From Gymnogyps californianus (taxonomy: Eukaryota; Chordata; Aves; Accipitriformes; Cathartidae), in NCBI RefSeq assembly GCF_018139145.2, contig NC_059500.1, positions 43,261,175-43,325,174 of the forward strand: DNA of 64,000 nucleotides. Direction: 5' to 3'. How positions within the stretch are numbered: position 1 is the stretch's first letter; each line of letters opens with the position of its first letter. The position numbers and the translations under genes were made by a program. Below the pieces are notes generated by a model. That model was given only the letters and a program-made list of their open reading frames with translations, made no database searches and was not told where the DNA came from. Shown here piece by piece: positions 1 through 12,400 of this stretch.

Positions 1-251
1 ACATATGATTATTTATCTTTTTTGTCTCTAGTCCTTTGTTTTGGATCACTAAACATCTGGCTATGTATCATTTTATGGTCTCCTGACGACTTGTAGAAAA
101 TCAGTATGAAGAAGTATTCTCTGGACATAAACGTTACCAGAATAAGGTATTAGAAAAGAAAAGGAGCTGAAATACCAAGATCAAACACTCTTATTAAACA
201 AGTTGGTTAAACATCTACATTCTGAAAAATATAGAATTTTTAAAGTCTTAC

Positions 252-312
252 CAAGAACACTTATACCAAGTCCTTTGTAGTCCACCAATTCTTTCTGTGC
301 TTCTAATAATAC
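252..312 (-). CDS. PSAT1: PSAT1 coding exon 2
   Basis: Minus-strand exon between an acceptor (AG at 314-313) and donor GTAAGA (251-246). It encodes 20 codons, VLLEAQKELVDY followed by KGLGISVL, plus one base (G) of the next codon, presumably Glu as in human SVLE. The third exon is outside the window. Confidence 0.93.
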
Positions 313-2701
313 CTAACAAAAGAAAAAATCCACAAATAAATTAAGGGAATTTTCCACTATCTGGAGTCACTGATGCATCATGCATATGCCAGCTGCTCCA
401 CATTGCAATAACCTGACACTTGTCAAGTGAGATTAACAGAAGTATAGTCACCAATATAATTTCATTGTATCTAGTAGCTGAAGGCTTTTCATAAGATACC
501 ATAATTAAATCATATGCTTGTTGTGGAGACCATGTTTTAAGTTATTATTTCAACAGTTACATTTCCAAATTTGAGAATGATTTCTAGGAGTTCAATGGAA
601 CTCCCAACCTTTTACAGAACACTTAATGTTTGCATTGAGTACTCTTTCTAACCAAGCATCTTAAATATCCACCCCACCACCCTGTGTTCTTTCACTTGAC
701 TTGTGCAAATAGGACAACCAAGGTACTGACAAAAACATACAGAAAAAAATCAGCTTGGGGAATTGGATACTCCAAACTGACCCAACAGGATAAGGCCTGG
801 TTTCATAGAATGAAGTCCCACACTTTTTGAAGATGAGCCTTCTCTATGTTATTGAAAGTTAAGAAAGAAACTAAGCAAAATTTCGAGACAACCAAAACAC
901 ACAGGTCACTCCTAGGAGCCTTAGTCAGGTAATCTGCTGCTTCAGCCTTCAACTTTTCTTTCTTCTCCCATAGCTCTCAAATATCAACAAAGTGGAATTA
1001 GATTCTAACCATTGGATCTGCAGCTTCTGATTTCAGTAAATTCATGTGTGAGAGCCAGAACATTCTTAGTTCCTCCTAAACAAAGCAGGAGGAGAGGGAC
1101 CCCCAGCAAAAAAGCCACCAAAAACGCTGTATGCATGCGCCCCAGGATCTGCCAAGAAGCCACATGCTCTGGACAGTTGCAGGAACAAGAAATCTACCTT
1201 GCTGACAGGGTATCTGCACAGCCTGTCAACTGTAACAGCTGGTCACCAAGAGGTCAACCAGAAACAACTGTGCTGCTTTTGATGTTAGAGATTGTGAGGT
1301 TTTAACCACTGTGTTTCACGTGCAAACTTATCCATGCCAGAGGAGGGCAAAAGAAGTCAAAGGGAACACACAGACTGTTAGAAAGTGCTTGTTAAACTGC
1401 TTGATAAGATCCAATTCTGTTAGTAACATTCTCTATCTGACAAACTGGACATGCCTTACAACAGACATTTATGATATGCCTTGTAACAGCCACGAAGAAC
1501 TCTGTCCACCTTCTTGCTTCAGTGAGTCCAAGCACTTCATATGCAGCATCAGCCCACAATCAAAGTGAAACAATCGAGGTGATACAGTACTCCGTATAAG
1601 AGTACTGCATTTTCAAGAGGGGAAAAAAGATTAATAATACAGAGTTCAGCTATGCTCTCCTCAAGCCCTAAACCCAGTTTTCAGTACTCTCTGTTGGGGA
1701 GTTGGACACTGCAGCAGTACTAGTAAGAGCCCCTTTTGGAACCAAGGGATCAAGGCAGAACAACAAATTTCTTTGTAGTATAACCTACAAAGGACATTTC
1801 CATGAGAAGAAAGAAGGGGGGGAAAAAAAGCTGCTGTATGGCAAATTTGTTTACCTAAAGAAAACTGTTAAAGAAATAACACATAAAATAAGGAAGAAAG
1901 CTGTGAAGGGAAGTAAGAAAAGAACAAAAAATTTCCACAATACGTAACTCTTAAGTTGAAAGTCAGATGCATACAATTTGGCAGAAGCCACCCCCTCTCC
2001 ATATGTAACTGGATAATCTATGGCTGCTGATGCAACTTTCCAGAGGGTTGAGTCTACACTATACTCATTATCATTTTTTAAATAAAGAGTTTGCCGGGAA
2101 TTACCATGTTATTTATCAGCTGACAAATAACATACTCAACATAGCAACCCTTGTGCATCTGAGGACTTACTTTCCCACGCCAAACTGATACAGCCCTTGA
2201 CGAACGACCATACGATCAGATTCAGAAAAAACTCTGGGAAAGCAATCCTAAAACCACGCTAGGGTGCGTTTCCAAAAAGCGAACTTACCACGGCATTTAA
2301 CTGGGGGGGGGGGGGGGGGGCGGGGCGAGGGAGAAATGAAGTTTCGCTGCCATGTGGATAATTGTTTTTGTTACTATTTACTCGAGCTTCCCCAGCCCCC
2401 GCTTTGCAGTCGGCGCCCGCGGAAGCCCCCGGCGAGCCGGGCTGGGAGGCAGAACGCCCCCGCAACGCCCGGCGGGCATCCGCCGCTGCCCCACCGCCTC
2501 CGCCCAGGCGAGAGCCCCCTCAGCCCGCAGGCAAAGCCACCCGCCCCCGCCAGCACGGCTTGCCCCGGCACCGCCGGGAGGACGAGGACACCCACCCCCG
2601 CCCTCCGCAATACCCGGGAAGGGACCCCGGCCCCTACTCACGGAGCGCGGCAGTTTCGCCGGCCCGGCCCCGAAGTTCGCCACCTGCCGCCCGCTCTCCA
2701 T
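252..2701 (-). CDS. PSAT1: PSAT1, phosphoserine aminotransferase 1 (partial: coding exons 1-2; gene continues off the left edge)
   Basis: PSAT1 is the PLP-dependent cytosolic aminotransferase that converts 3-phosphohydroxypyruvate and glutamate to phosphoserine and 2-oxoglutarate, the second step of serine synthesis. Seen here: two coding segments on the minus strand, 2701-2642 (60 nt, phase 0) and 312-252 (61 nt). Together they read as the family N-terminus: ESGRQVANFGAGPAKLP, then VLLEAQKELVDY and KGLGISVL. Donor GTGAGT follows exon 1; acceptor TTAG and donor GTAAGA flank exon 2. The NFGxGPAKLP motif is diagnostic of vertebrate PSAT1. The start is chosen because it gives the family N-terminus and lies just below a CpG-island promoter. 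The PLP lysine and the rest of the roughly 370-residue enzyme lie outside the window. It is tandem with CEP78 on the same strand, as in human. Confidence 0.95.
313..2641 (-). other. PSAT1 intron 1
   Basis: The intron is 2.3 kb. No other exon or recognisable repeat was seen in most of it. Small open frames at 1012-1568 and 1702-1947 (plus strand) resemble no family. The promoter-proximal end holds an 18-base G tract (2303-2320) and the edge of the CpG island. Confidence 0.8.
2303..2320 (+). repeat. poly(G) tract, 18 G on the plus strand
   Basis: Uninterrupted G run followed by CGGGGCGAGGG, about 320 bp inside PSAT1 intron 1. On the transcribed RNA it is poly(C). It is a possible G-quadruplex former on the plus strand; its length is prone to sequencing error. 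Confidence 0.9.
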
Positions 2702-3240
2702 GACAGCGCCGACGACCACGACCGCCGCTGCCGCTGCCTCGGCCTCAGCCGCCGCCGCCACACAACAGCCGCGCCGCCGGCCCCCGCCGATATAAACCCC
2801 CCGCCGCCGGCCCGCCGATTGGCTCCTGCCACGCACACCCAGGAGGCGGGGCTGCAGCCGGCCCGCCCCCCCCATTGGCCCCTCCGGCGGCGCCCCGGCC
2901 GCCTATTGGCAGCGCGGCCACGAGGAGGCAGCGTGATCAGGCTGGCGGCGGCGCGGCGGGGCGGAGCGCGAGGTGCGGCACGCGGCGGCGCCGCGAGGGG
3001 ATTGCCGCGCGCGAGGCGTCCCCGGCGCCCGCCCCGCCCCCGCGGCGCTGCCACCCCCTGCAGCGTGCGTCCCCCTTCCCGACACTGCGCGCCCCGCCGC
3101 GGCCGGGGCCTCGGTGCGGCCGGGGCGGCTTTTCTTCACCCGGAGAGGCCAAAAGCGGTGGCGTGCCGGGGAAGGACGCAAAGCGACGAAAGGGCCTCGC
3201 GTTTGGGAAACCTCAGTAAGCCTTGCCGAGGTTGCGTTGC
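2380..3240 (-). promoter_or_regulatory. PSAT1: PSAT1 CpG-island promoter
   Basis: Very GC- and CpG-rich segment covering PSAT1 exon 1 and its upstream DNA. Three CCAAT boxes on the minus strand appear as ATTGG on plus at 2818-2822, 2874-2878 and 2905-2909, about 120-205 bp upstream of the ATG. A GC box (GAGGCGGGGC) lies at 2843-2852. An A/T-rich TATA-like element (plus TATAAA 2791-2796, minus TTTATA) sits about 90 bp upstream of the ATG. This implies a 5' UTR of roughly 60 nt. Long open frames on both strands across this block are by-products of high GC. Confidence 0.85.
2642..2701 (-). CDS. PSAT1: PSAT1 coding exon 1
   Basis: Minus-strand exon of 20 codons, ATG at 2701-2699, ending with a serine codon TCC at 2642. 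It is followed by a consensus donor GTGAGT (2641-2636). It reads MESGRQVANFGAGPAKLPRS. Reading on past the donor gives arginine/glycine-rich nonsense, which confirms the splice. The exon ends in phase 0, matching exon 2. Confidence 0.95.
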
Positions 3241-3260
3241 ACGTACGGCCGAACGTACGT

Positions 3261-3312
3261 AGGCAGGCAGGCAGGCAGGTAGGCAGGCAGGCAGGCAGGT
3301 AGATAGGTAGGT
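3261..3312 (+). repeat. AGGC/AGGT tetranucleotide microsatellite
   Basis: About 13 near-perfect units: AGGC x4, AGGT, AGGC x4, AGGT, then AGAT AGGT AGGT. It lies immediately upstream of the PSAT1 CpG island. Confidence 0.95.
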
Positions 3313-6300
3313 GCAATGCATGCATGTCCTGCAGTTGCTTCACTGTGTTTTTTCCCCATGCAGCTGCTGCTGCAGAGCTGGGGTGCTTATTCCAAGAGTA
3401 ATCTGTATGAATGCATGAGAAATTAAAAATAGCAGTCCATCACTACCATGAATTTCAGGTGATATCTCAAAAGAGATGACTTCACAGTACCCAAATGTCT
3501 TCATATTTTGTGTGAAATCCTTTCCTTGCAGGGAAGCAGGATCCCTACCTTCTCTAATCCAAGAAGTATCTGCATGTTGTGCACTGTTTCCCCAAACAGC
3601 CTGTTGCAGGCAAATTGATATTTGGATTTCATAGAAAGGGAATAAAAACAAAAGAGCTGTGAAAATTAATTTCACAGAATGGATAGCAGAGCTGGGACTT
3701 GCCTTGAGGTCTGCCAAATCCTAGGTAATATCCCTAAAGACTAAACCATTCTTTCCACAGATACCTTCGTGTAAATTCCTTGAAAACATAGAGTTAATAC
3801 AATTAAACTGTTGTAACTGAAGGAAAGACTTTAGCTCATCCAATTTCTTCTGATTGTTTTAGTGAGAGACGTACTGCCTTACAAATCAGTTTTCAGAAGT
3901 TATTTTAAAGGCAGTAGCAGTAAGTCAATTTTGACAAAACAAGCCATTAAGTATGATTGAAAACAGATGAATACAGAGTCCCGTAATTTTCAAATATCTT
4001 GGATGGGATTCATGATTCTCATATGTAGCTGTACAAAGCACAGCTCTTGAACACCTTAGTCTGCCCAGTGTTAACCTGTAATGCTGGCTCTGCTTTAGTC
4101 CCGTGCATGTTCACCAGGTTTATCATAGACATCAATGGTCTGTATACCAAATCTGTGGTTTTTTCAGAAATGAAAGTATCGATATCTGTTATTTTGTGAA
4201 TACTGAGATTTATGTAAAAGGTCATTTTTCATTACAAAGTATTTCCCTGAGGAAATATTAACTACTTGAATTTGTTCCTTTTCCTGTCAAGCCAGGTCAT
4301 ACCTAGAATGATAAAAAGAATTTACGGACTACAGCCTGATCTGGTATTTAGTTAGCAGATTTTAATCTTATGCAAGTTGTTTGGTTTAACAGATTGTAAA
4401 CAGAGACAGCGGTTTTAGAGCAAAGATAACCTTCATGTCAATAATGGCTATAGCTTAAGAAAAACCTACCAAACTCGCTTTCAGACACCAGAACCCTTCT
4501 CATTTCTAAAGAGATAATAGCAAACTTCACAGACGTTATGGGCTGGATAAATTCTCTTCAAAACACCAAGGTATTTTTAAAGTATGTCTCAGGCCACAAC
4601 ACCCAGAACAACTACATTACTTCTAATTATTAACTTTAGTTCTAAGTAAATAGAAGCCTCTGCTGAAATGCTCAGTAACAACATAGATGTGACTGCAATA
4701 TAATTCTTTTTACTGGAGTCTCAAATAGAAACAGGCTTAAGAAATACGGGCTCCTCGTATGGGCTTTTCCCAATATTAAACCCAGACTACCTACATCTGC
4801 CCAGAGAGGCAGCTTTGAACTCCAGCCTGTTGGGGAAAAGGTGTTCTAGGTAGGAAGGGGTAGTGGAAGCAGTCAGAAATAGTGTACGTTGGCGATTCAG
4901 GTCAGGAAGCCTGGCCACTACTACGGGAAGTGCTTCAACATCCAAGCAGGATCAGTCTTGAATCCTAACTGTGTGGCACAAACCACAAGGTAAATTAAAA
5001 CTTTGGAATTAAAAGTGTAATTCAGACCTCTGGCACAAAGAGCGAGAACACAAAAATAGAAACTAGGCAAACTGGTGCTGGTATCGGCTCTGAGCACGGG
5101 GAGTAAATATCAAGTATTGTAGTTTTTCAGTTCAGCGAAGTCCCATCCTGACCAGAAGAGTCAAAAATAGCAGCTCCCATGAGATCAGAGGACAACTGTG
5201 CTGGAAGCGTTGCCACCCAGAGCTTTAGAAAATCCATTTCACATTGTGCATTGATGGGGAGTAAATAAAAATGATAAGGACGTATAAACCAGAAAGTTTC
5301 CTGAACACAGAATAGTCCGTTTTTGCTACATGCAAGGGATTATTGTTATGCTTTTGCAGTTGGAGAGACTGAAGAGGAATAGTAAAGGTCATGTCAGAGT
5401 TTTATTTCTATTGAATTGAGATTTCTCCTATTTCAATATTTTGCTACCAGCAATTATGATTTAATATTTTTATTACATCAAAAACCATAAATTCATTATA
5501 TCAGTATTCATAGTCAGCCAATATAAAATACAAGCTTTCAAAACCATGACTTCCAGGAATGCTTCTGGCTTCTAGCATTTGACAGAGAACATGACCCTTC
5601 AAGTGCCACAAATCCCTGCAGATGAATGTGAATTTGCATAATTAACACAAAAGCAGAGAGCGCTGTATTTACTATGATGCGTAACTGGAAAAACAAAAAA
5701 ATCAGAGAAAGTGTAATATTTAAATAAAGTTTCAGAGTTTTCAGTGAACTTTTATTGGGTTCATTGTGACTTCATGTTATGCTAGACAGAAAAACCTTCA
5801 TTGACTACTGCTGGAAAAGAATCAGCTCACTCAAGGAGAGCAAGCACACACGAGTTCTCCGTCTGGTACAATAACCAACAAACTGACGTCATTATTAAAA
5901 GACAAATAACGCTGACTACATAGCAACCTGGCAGCTGTTTCAGGAGGCAGCTGGGATGTCTGGTCCAGCAAACTAGTGAGACCAGCAAATTCTGGTGGGA
6001 CTTAAAACAAGATGCAGGTAGTTCAGACAAGGGTTTGGGATTATTGTGTTTTTCAGAGATCTGCCTCCAAATATTGCAATTATGAAGTATGAAAAGTAAT
6101 TCTTGGGAAGCCCAAATGAAGAGAGAAAAAATGCTTGAGTTTTATAAGTAAACAGTAACATGTTCTCTGGCAAATAGCTGGCCTATTGATTTCAGGCGTT
6201 TATGTCAAACAAGAACACAGACAAATACGTAAAACATTAACTAATAGCAAGAGGTTGAAACAGTTTCTATCCAAATTCAGGGTAAAATGGTTTCATAATC

Positions 6301-8342
6301 ATTTAAAATGTATGTATATATACACAAAAAAGTATTTTTTTTACTTTTTATTAAAATACTTCAAATATATTTATATATACAAAATCATTTTTATTTATAT
6401 ATACAAAATATTTTTTGGAAATGCATTTTTAAATTGTTAGTAAAAACCTTGAAACTTCTGAAATATTCATGGTAGCGTTAAAAAATACTTCTGCCCCAGG
6501 TAACTTACATCCATTATCTCTACCGACTTCAGATCCAACATTCAACTATATATAAAGTATGCACTCCAGATTCTCCCAGTAAGAGCGCTACACAACAGCA
6601 CCAGTCATGGGATGGAGAATCCTTCATGTTTCTGATTTGCTAAGTTCTAATCCCATTAAAAAAAAAAAGCCCATCTAAGTTATATACTGCCTGGCTAATT
6701 TTGCTTTAAATGATGATTTTTGACATAATTCATACTTTAAAAGCAAATACTAGTATTTAACATAAAAGGTATTTATGCCACCTGCTTATACCCATACAAT
6801 ACATAAACTGTTTTAAGTTCTTTATGGTATTTTTAGGGACACATAACAGATTCGTAATTCCTAACCTTACAAATCCAGACACTTCTGAATTTATAATTTT
6901 ATCTGCCATTTCACAGTGATTAGCTTTAAAGTTTTAGTTTTAAAAAGGGAACACAGCATTTTAATGCTGAAGAAACTGATTGCATGTAATTGTTCAATTA
7001 AACCAAAATCACAAGCAAAGAATCATGACTGAAGCAATAGACTTCAAATGTTTGGGAGAATATCTAAAAAATTGCACAGATTAATATATTACTTGCTATT
7101 ATTCTGAAGTGACAAAGTCTGTATTAATAATGTACTTTCATTGTGCAATTACTTGTGCAATATTGCAATAGCTAAGGTAATCTTGTGCTATTTGCTCAGT
7201 AGAAAATTGCCATTTGAGGATTCATGAGTTTCTTCATAATTGTCAAGCAGTTGGAGTCAGGAATTTCTACAGATCTTCTGTGTTCCAGAACTCTCACAAC
7301 AGATGTGAGACAGAGTAAAAAGAAAGTTACACAGTATTCCACACCGCCCCCCCCACCCCCCGCCAGTTCAGCCCAAATCATCTTGCCTAATTCCTGTATG
7401 GGAAAAGTATCTTCCATTGCTCCATCACCCTCTGTCCCCTTCACACTGCAAATGGAATACACATTGCCAAGTAAAAAGAGTCCATATCAAACAGGTTAAA
7501 ATATTATGATCATTCAGAATCTCAGCTAACACTGTAAATAGTGAAATAAAGGCAAAATATTTAAATTTGATCTGTTTTTCGAAAAGGCAGCTTTTCATGA
7601 CCACTGGACAATGTGGTAAGTTTTCAACATTTGAACTTCTCATAAAGATAAGCATTGTATGTCAGATTCTACTACCCAATCTCCCAGAGTTCGCTACTGC
7701 AATTTCAGAAATTTCTTTTAAATCAGGACTGACACAAGCATGTGCATGTGAAAAAAGTCATAGAAAGTTATTTTAAGGAAATAAAATTGACTGGCTCATT
7801 CAAAAGCAGAATTCACTCCCACTGTTGAACCAAATGACCTAGGCTTAAACCCTAAATTAAAACTGTTTAGGTTGTTTCAGTCTTCCAAATGCAAATTTTT
7901 TGTTGCTTAAAAACACTTTTCCTAAAATTTCCTTAGATGTTCAACATCTTCCTCACCTCTACAACCCTTCCTAATAAGTTTAATTTTACAGAACTCCCAT
8001 TTACATACAAAACAATAGTTAGTGAAGGAAACATACTGTATTAGGCTCTTGACCGATTGCCTTCTCATGGCACTCAGGCAAGTGTACAAATACAAAGAAA
8101 GATACTGCTTTATTTCTCAGGGCCATGCTGAAGTGCAGCTTCTTATTATTCCTGGTGCAAAACAAAATGATCTTCTGTGCCACATGAGGCGAATCAAAAT
8201 CTATGTTACTCTGTGCCATAATTCACAAGCTGCAAATCAGCTGCCTGTGCAAAAGGACAGGAACAAGAAGCGGGGGGGCAAACCCCAGGAGTTTTAAAAC
8301 AATTATATTCTTTTAGTTTTATGTTCTCACATTTCTCTAGGT
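3313..8342. other. Intergenic spacer between the PSAT1 promoter and the CEP78 3' end
   Basis: About 5 kb without a recognisable gene. It holds AT-rich low-complexity DNA at 6300-6420 and a C-rich stretch at 7345-7365. All open frames here are short and match no family I know. Confidence 0.7.
6305..6420. repeat. AT-rich low-complexity stretch with TTATATATACAAAAT units
   Basis: Contains three related units with TATATATACAAAA (one reads TATATATACACAAAA) separated by T-rich DNA. The lysine/isoleucine/tyrosine-rich open frame over it is composition-driven. Confidence 0.7.
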
Positions 8343-8413
8343 CCTGAGAGCAACCTAATTGAGTTGGACTAGACATCCTCTAGAGGTCCCTTCCAACATG
8401 TCTTATTCTATGA
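8343..8413 (+). mobile_element. CR1 LINE, short 3'-end fragment
   Basis: Matches the conserved 3' tail of avian CR1 in plus orientation: TTGGACTAGACATCCTCTAG, then AGGTCCCTTCCAAC, then a single ATTCTATGAT terminal repeat unit. Only about 70 bp remain. Confidence 0.85.
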
Positions 8414-8631
8414 TCTGCAGTCACAGCAATAAGGAAGAATGGCTGTATTTAAATATTTCTTGTAGAGATGTTTCTGGGCTCATTTTCAAATCTGAAACTT
8501 CCACTACCTTTGGGAATGTCATACCCACACACTCCTAGGCATGAACTGATGTTTGCCCTAAAACCATTTTTTCCACTTCCATTGCAATAGACTGGAAATA
8601 AACACTGGCAAAAATTTGTACTCAAATTAAT

Positions 8632-8960
8632 TTTATTCACTCAAAACAGTTTACACTTTATAACGAGATCTGTGATATACAATAAAATCCATATGCCAGG
8701 AATCCTTTGTATGTAGTACAAACTGAAGGATACCATTCTACCAGTGCATCACATGTTTCCAAAAACAAAAATCTAGTGACAAGTGATGCAAACATGAAAC
8801 AGGAATACTAAACAGCATGCAACGCTTTAAAAGGTTACAAAGTCTACATTAGGTTACAAAAAATTCAAACTATACTGAGGCATCCAAAATTTATTTTTAA
8901 TCTTGCAAGTGTAAAGAATAGTCCAAACATTTTAGAACCATTCCAAAGGCTGGTAACACT
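8632..8960 (-). other. CEP78: CEP78 3' UTR with two candidate poly(A) signals
   Basis: Downstream of the CEP78 stop on the minus strand, canonical AATAAA hexamers occur at 8895-8890 (about 65 nt after the stop) and 8637-8632 (about 325 nt after the stop). Cleavage about 15-25 nt past either one is expected. The sequence does not show which is used. The nearby CR1 tail lies beyond the distal site. Confidence 0.6.
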
Positions 8961-9467
8961 TTAGATACTTTCTTGTATTTCAGAGCCAGATCCTACAGTA
9001 TCAGTTCCAGAGCGGCTTACTGTCTGCAGGCTACTTTGGTCTCCTCTTGCTCCATCATTTGGAATTGCCATTTCATTTGCTCTAGGGATGTATTTCTTTG
9101 AGGAACAATTTTTGCTTTTTTCACCAGAAGCACCACTGGATATTCTGCTACCATTACTTTTAATATGTACACTGGAATCAGAAAATGAATGCAGACTGGT
9201 AACCAGTTGCCTTGCTGAGTGATGTCCTTTTGCTTGTTCACTTTGTTTGACTCTCCTCTCAGAGAATGTTGGAGTATTACTTCGAGGCTTATCCTCTTTA
9301 TTTTGGTTAATTGTTTGAGCTTCATTTTCCTTCCATAAGCCTGGCTCGTACTGTTGCCCAGCAGTCTGAAGTTCTTGTATTTCTCTAAGAGCAGAGAAGG
9401 CATTATTCACAACCATCTGGGACTGAAACGTGCCAGGAAGAGAAACTTGGATGTCCCCAGCTCTGTT
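8961..9467 (-). CDS. CEP78: CEP78 terminal coding exon 15 (residues 599-766)
   Basis: Acceptor TTATTTCAG before [14 protein letters not shown]; stop TAA at 8963-8961. The 168-residue C-terminal tail is rich in Ser, Gln, Lys and Glu and shows little similarity to the human tail beyond its start and its Ser-rich composition. It is accepted because it is the next open acceptor in phase and is followed by poly(A) signals. Confidence 0.88.
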   Translation of the reverse strand, partial: NRAGDIQVSLPGTFQSQMVVNNAFSALREIQELQTAGQQYEPGLWKENEAQTINQNKEDKPRSNTPTFSERRVKQSEQAKGHHSARQLVTSLHSFSDSSVHIKSNGSRISSGASGEKSKNCSSKKYIPRANEMAIPNDGARGDQSSLQTVSRSGTDTVGSGSEIQESI

Positions 9468-12400
9468 CTGAAATAAGAGATTCCAATGAAGATACTGATG
9501 CAACTAGATAAAAAAAACCAGTATTGCAACTGCCATATACTAAAATCTGCATAGCAAAATGAAGTCTTTACATAATATAGAAAAGATTCAGAGATAATAG
9601 CAATCACACAACCTTTATTACCTTTCAAAGCAAGCAAGTTTCAGAAGATTGCTAGGGTGATAATGACACAGAATAGGCATATTACAGTTTGACATCTAGC
9701 TTGAACTTTATACTACAGAAGTGTGTCAGTTACACTGAAGCAGCCAAAGCCTAATCACGTCTGTCATTCTGAAATACCTGCAATTCATTACGTTTGCTCA
9801 CAGTTCACAGTAGTGTGGTCCCAACAGTCTATCCCACAATACCTAGCTGCTACAAGAATCCAAACTAACCAAAACTAGGAGATAAGTATGAGAGTAGTGT
9901 AACTGTTAGTTGAAGCTTTTTGTAATCATCCTTTGCTGTGTATACTTAAAAACCACTTTAAGCTCAGGCTTCTAAATGTAGCAGAATTAGAAAAACAAGG
10001 ATTCAAACAAACTGCAGGAACAAGTTAATGTCACAGTGCAGAAGAGTCCATCAGCTGAAAACACTGTGGCAAGCCAAACTATAACAAATGTCAAAGAACC
10101 TACAATGAGAATTGCTCTATTACTCTGAATAAGTTTAGCAGATTCAAACTGCAAAACTGGAAGTTGCTTTGCACACCATTAAAAAAACCCAACACTTTTT
10201 ACCATCATGTTTTAGAAGTTCGTGGTGTTCTTGAGGAATTTGGAACACTTAATGCGGAGGACATTGGGTATAAGAAACATACTGGAATGCAGAATGATTC
10301 TTAGCATGACAGTTTTGTCCAACTTGGACAAGGCTGTAGGCTGCCAGTATCTTAATTTTTAACTGCCTTAAAAGCTTAAGCCTGTTTGGTTTTTTTTAAG
10401 GCAACTTCAGTATCTCCCTTGAAAAATCCAGGTTTTCTATTTACTGACTTCAGAGCAGAAACTAAAACCTTATGTTGTTAATATTGCAAATTTGTAGTTG
10501 CCTGAAATTCATGGCATGGCCCATGTAGAAATCTGACAGGATTGGACATATACACCACAATTACTTGAAAGAAAATCCGTGCTTTTCAATAGGCATACTG
10601 TACTACCCTCTACTATCAAGACTAAGTTTTTTAAAACCACTATACATCATCATTAAATGTTTCTAAAAAACCTAGTCATGATATTTTCCATTCTTAATGG
10701 ATGCATACCACTATTGGAACTTCATATTTCAGAATAAGAAACAACATAATTACCACCAACACTTTCTTTAGTACATTACAAAATACTATGGTTTCTGTTC
10801 CAAATGGTAATCACTTAAAAAGCTTACATTAATCATTGAATTATTATGATTTGTGTAAATAAAGCTACAGCAAAAGATTGCAATAACAACTTCATGGATC
10901 ATTTGGTAATCATTACTTTCAGTCAGAGGGGGATAACAGCTGAAAAGTACATTAAATAGCATCAAGTACATTGCCGCTAGCATTTCCTCTATAGACTTAC
11001 TTTGCTATTCTGGGTATGTTCTTGTCTTTCTTCTTCAAAAGACTTCTCCTTTAGCATGTTAGCAGGCTTACTGAGAGTAGAATTCATTTGTGGATGCCCC
11101 AAAAGACCAAAATCTGACTGGTCTATCCCAGCTAATACAGCAAGTTGTCCAAGTCTGTAAAATAAAGTTTAATAGAAAATGGCACAAAAAATTCTTACCC
11201 TGTGAAAGACCTAAACATTCAAAACCAGAAGAAGAAACAGAATCTGTTTGAAGCTTTGAAAACAGTTTTTCCACTTTTTTCTGAGAAGCCCAAAATAGCT
11301 TAAAGATGAAAACAAGTAGCTAAATGTATTTTCCTATCTTTGCACAAATTAGCCTGCAGGTCCAAAACTGTCAGTCTTCACTCAGTGTTATGAGGCTAAG
11401 AATGAAGTTCTCCCAGTTAGCACTGGTCTCAGAGCAGGATGCTGGTAAGCAGACTCTCTGGCAGGCAGAACAAAGATTAAAACTCTATCATTCAAGGAGA
11501 AGATTGGTGCACATCTCCCAAACTAGCATAATAACTAACAGCCAAATCCAATTACATGCTTCACAAATGCAGTCATGTTGTTTCACCTGCCAGCTTACAA
11601 GTTGGCCAAACCTACCACTTGGGTGTTTTAAGCCTCAATAAGAAGTGAGAAGTTGCAGCGATCAATTGATAGCACAGCATATTATATATAGAAGCTTACT
11701 AAGAAGAGCAGTCTTTGTGATTGGGATTCTGTAACTTTCAGAGCAGCTCCCTATTATCATGAATAAACATAGGGCCCATGTGAAAAAATTATTATGTAGT
11801 GAAAAAGCATTTTTCCCTTCCTCCAAAGTTTGAAATTCATTCTTAGAGTAATGGCAACTCTACCAATTGATTAGCACAAAATTAGAAAGCAGCCTCAGGA
11901 CTAACTTTACATTAAGTTACATTATTACAATTTGGAGGTGGATGGAAGCAGGAGGCAGGGAGGGCAAATAAAAGCTTTTGTGGTCTTCTCTGAACATGCA
12001 GAGTAGACTACAATATATCTTCATATCATTCCTTCATTCTCCTGGACGAGATTGCCATGCCTGGCTACATAAGCTTTACAAAACAAGTTTGAGAACTTAA
12101 GCTGAAATTCTTTGACAAATGGGAAGGATGAACCGTCCGCTGAGAAACTGCAGGTACAGTGGTAGAGCCTTAAGACAAACTTTAATCAATACTCTCTAAA
12201 ATATTTCAAGTAATAATAAATAACCCGGAATTTAAGTACAGAGGCCAGATTCATCCACCTAGATTTCTGTAATCCAATTAGTAAAAGGGGGTTCAAGGCA
12301 ACTGGACACTTTCTGAAGCCAGTTCAACTGCATTTTGAGCCTTTCGTATAATGGGAATGCTAAGGGCCACAGGCGATCCAATAAAGACTTGGAAACGCGT

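Noticed and set aside
2264..3262. 332-codon plus-strand open frame rich in Arg, Pro and Ala
   Set aside because: It lies wholly over the PSAT1 CpG island, where stop codons are rare. Composition is typical of translated GC-rich DNA, and the true coding exon is on the other strand.
3261..3312. Regular repeat considered as a CRISPR-like array
   Set aside because: Units are 4 bp with no spacers in a vertebrate genome; it is a microsatellite.
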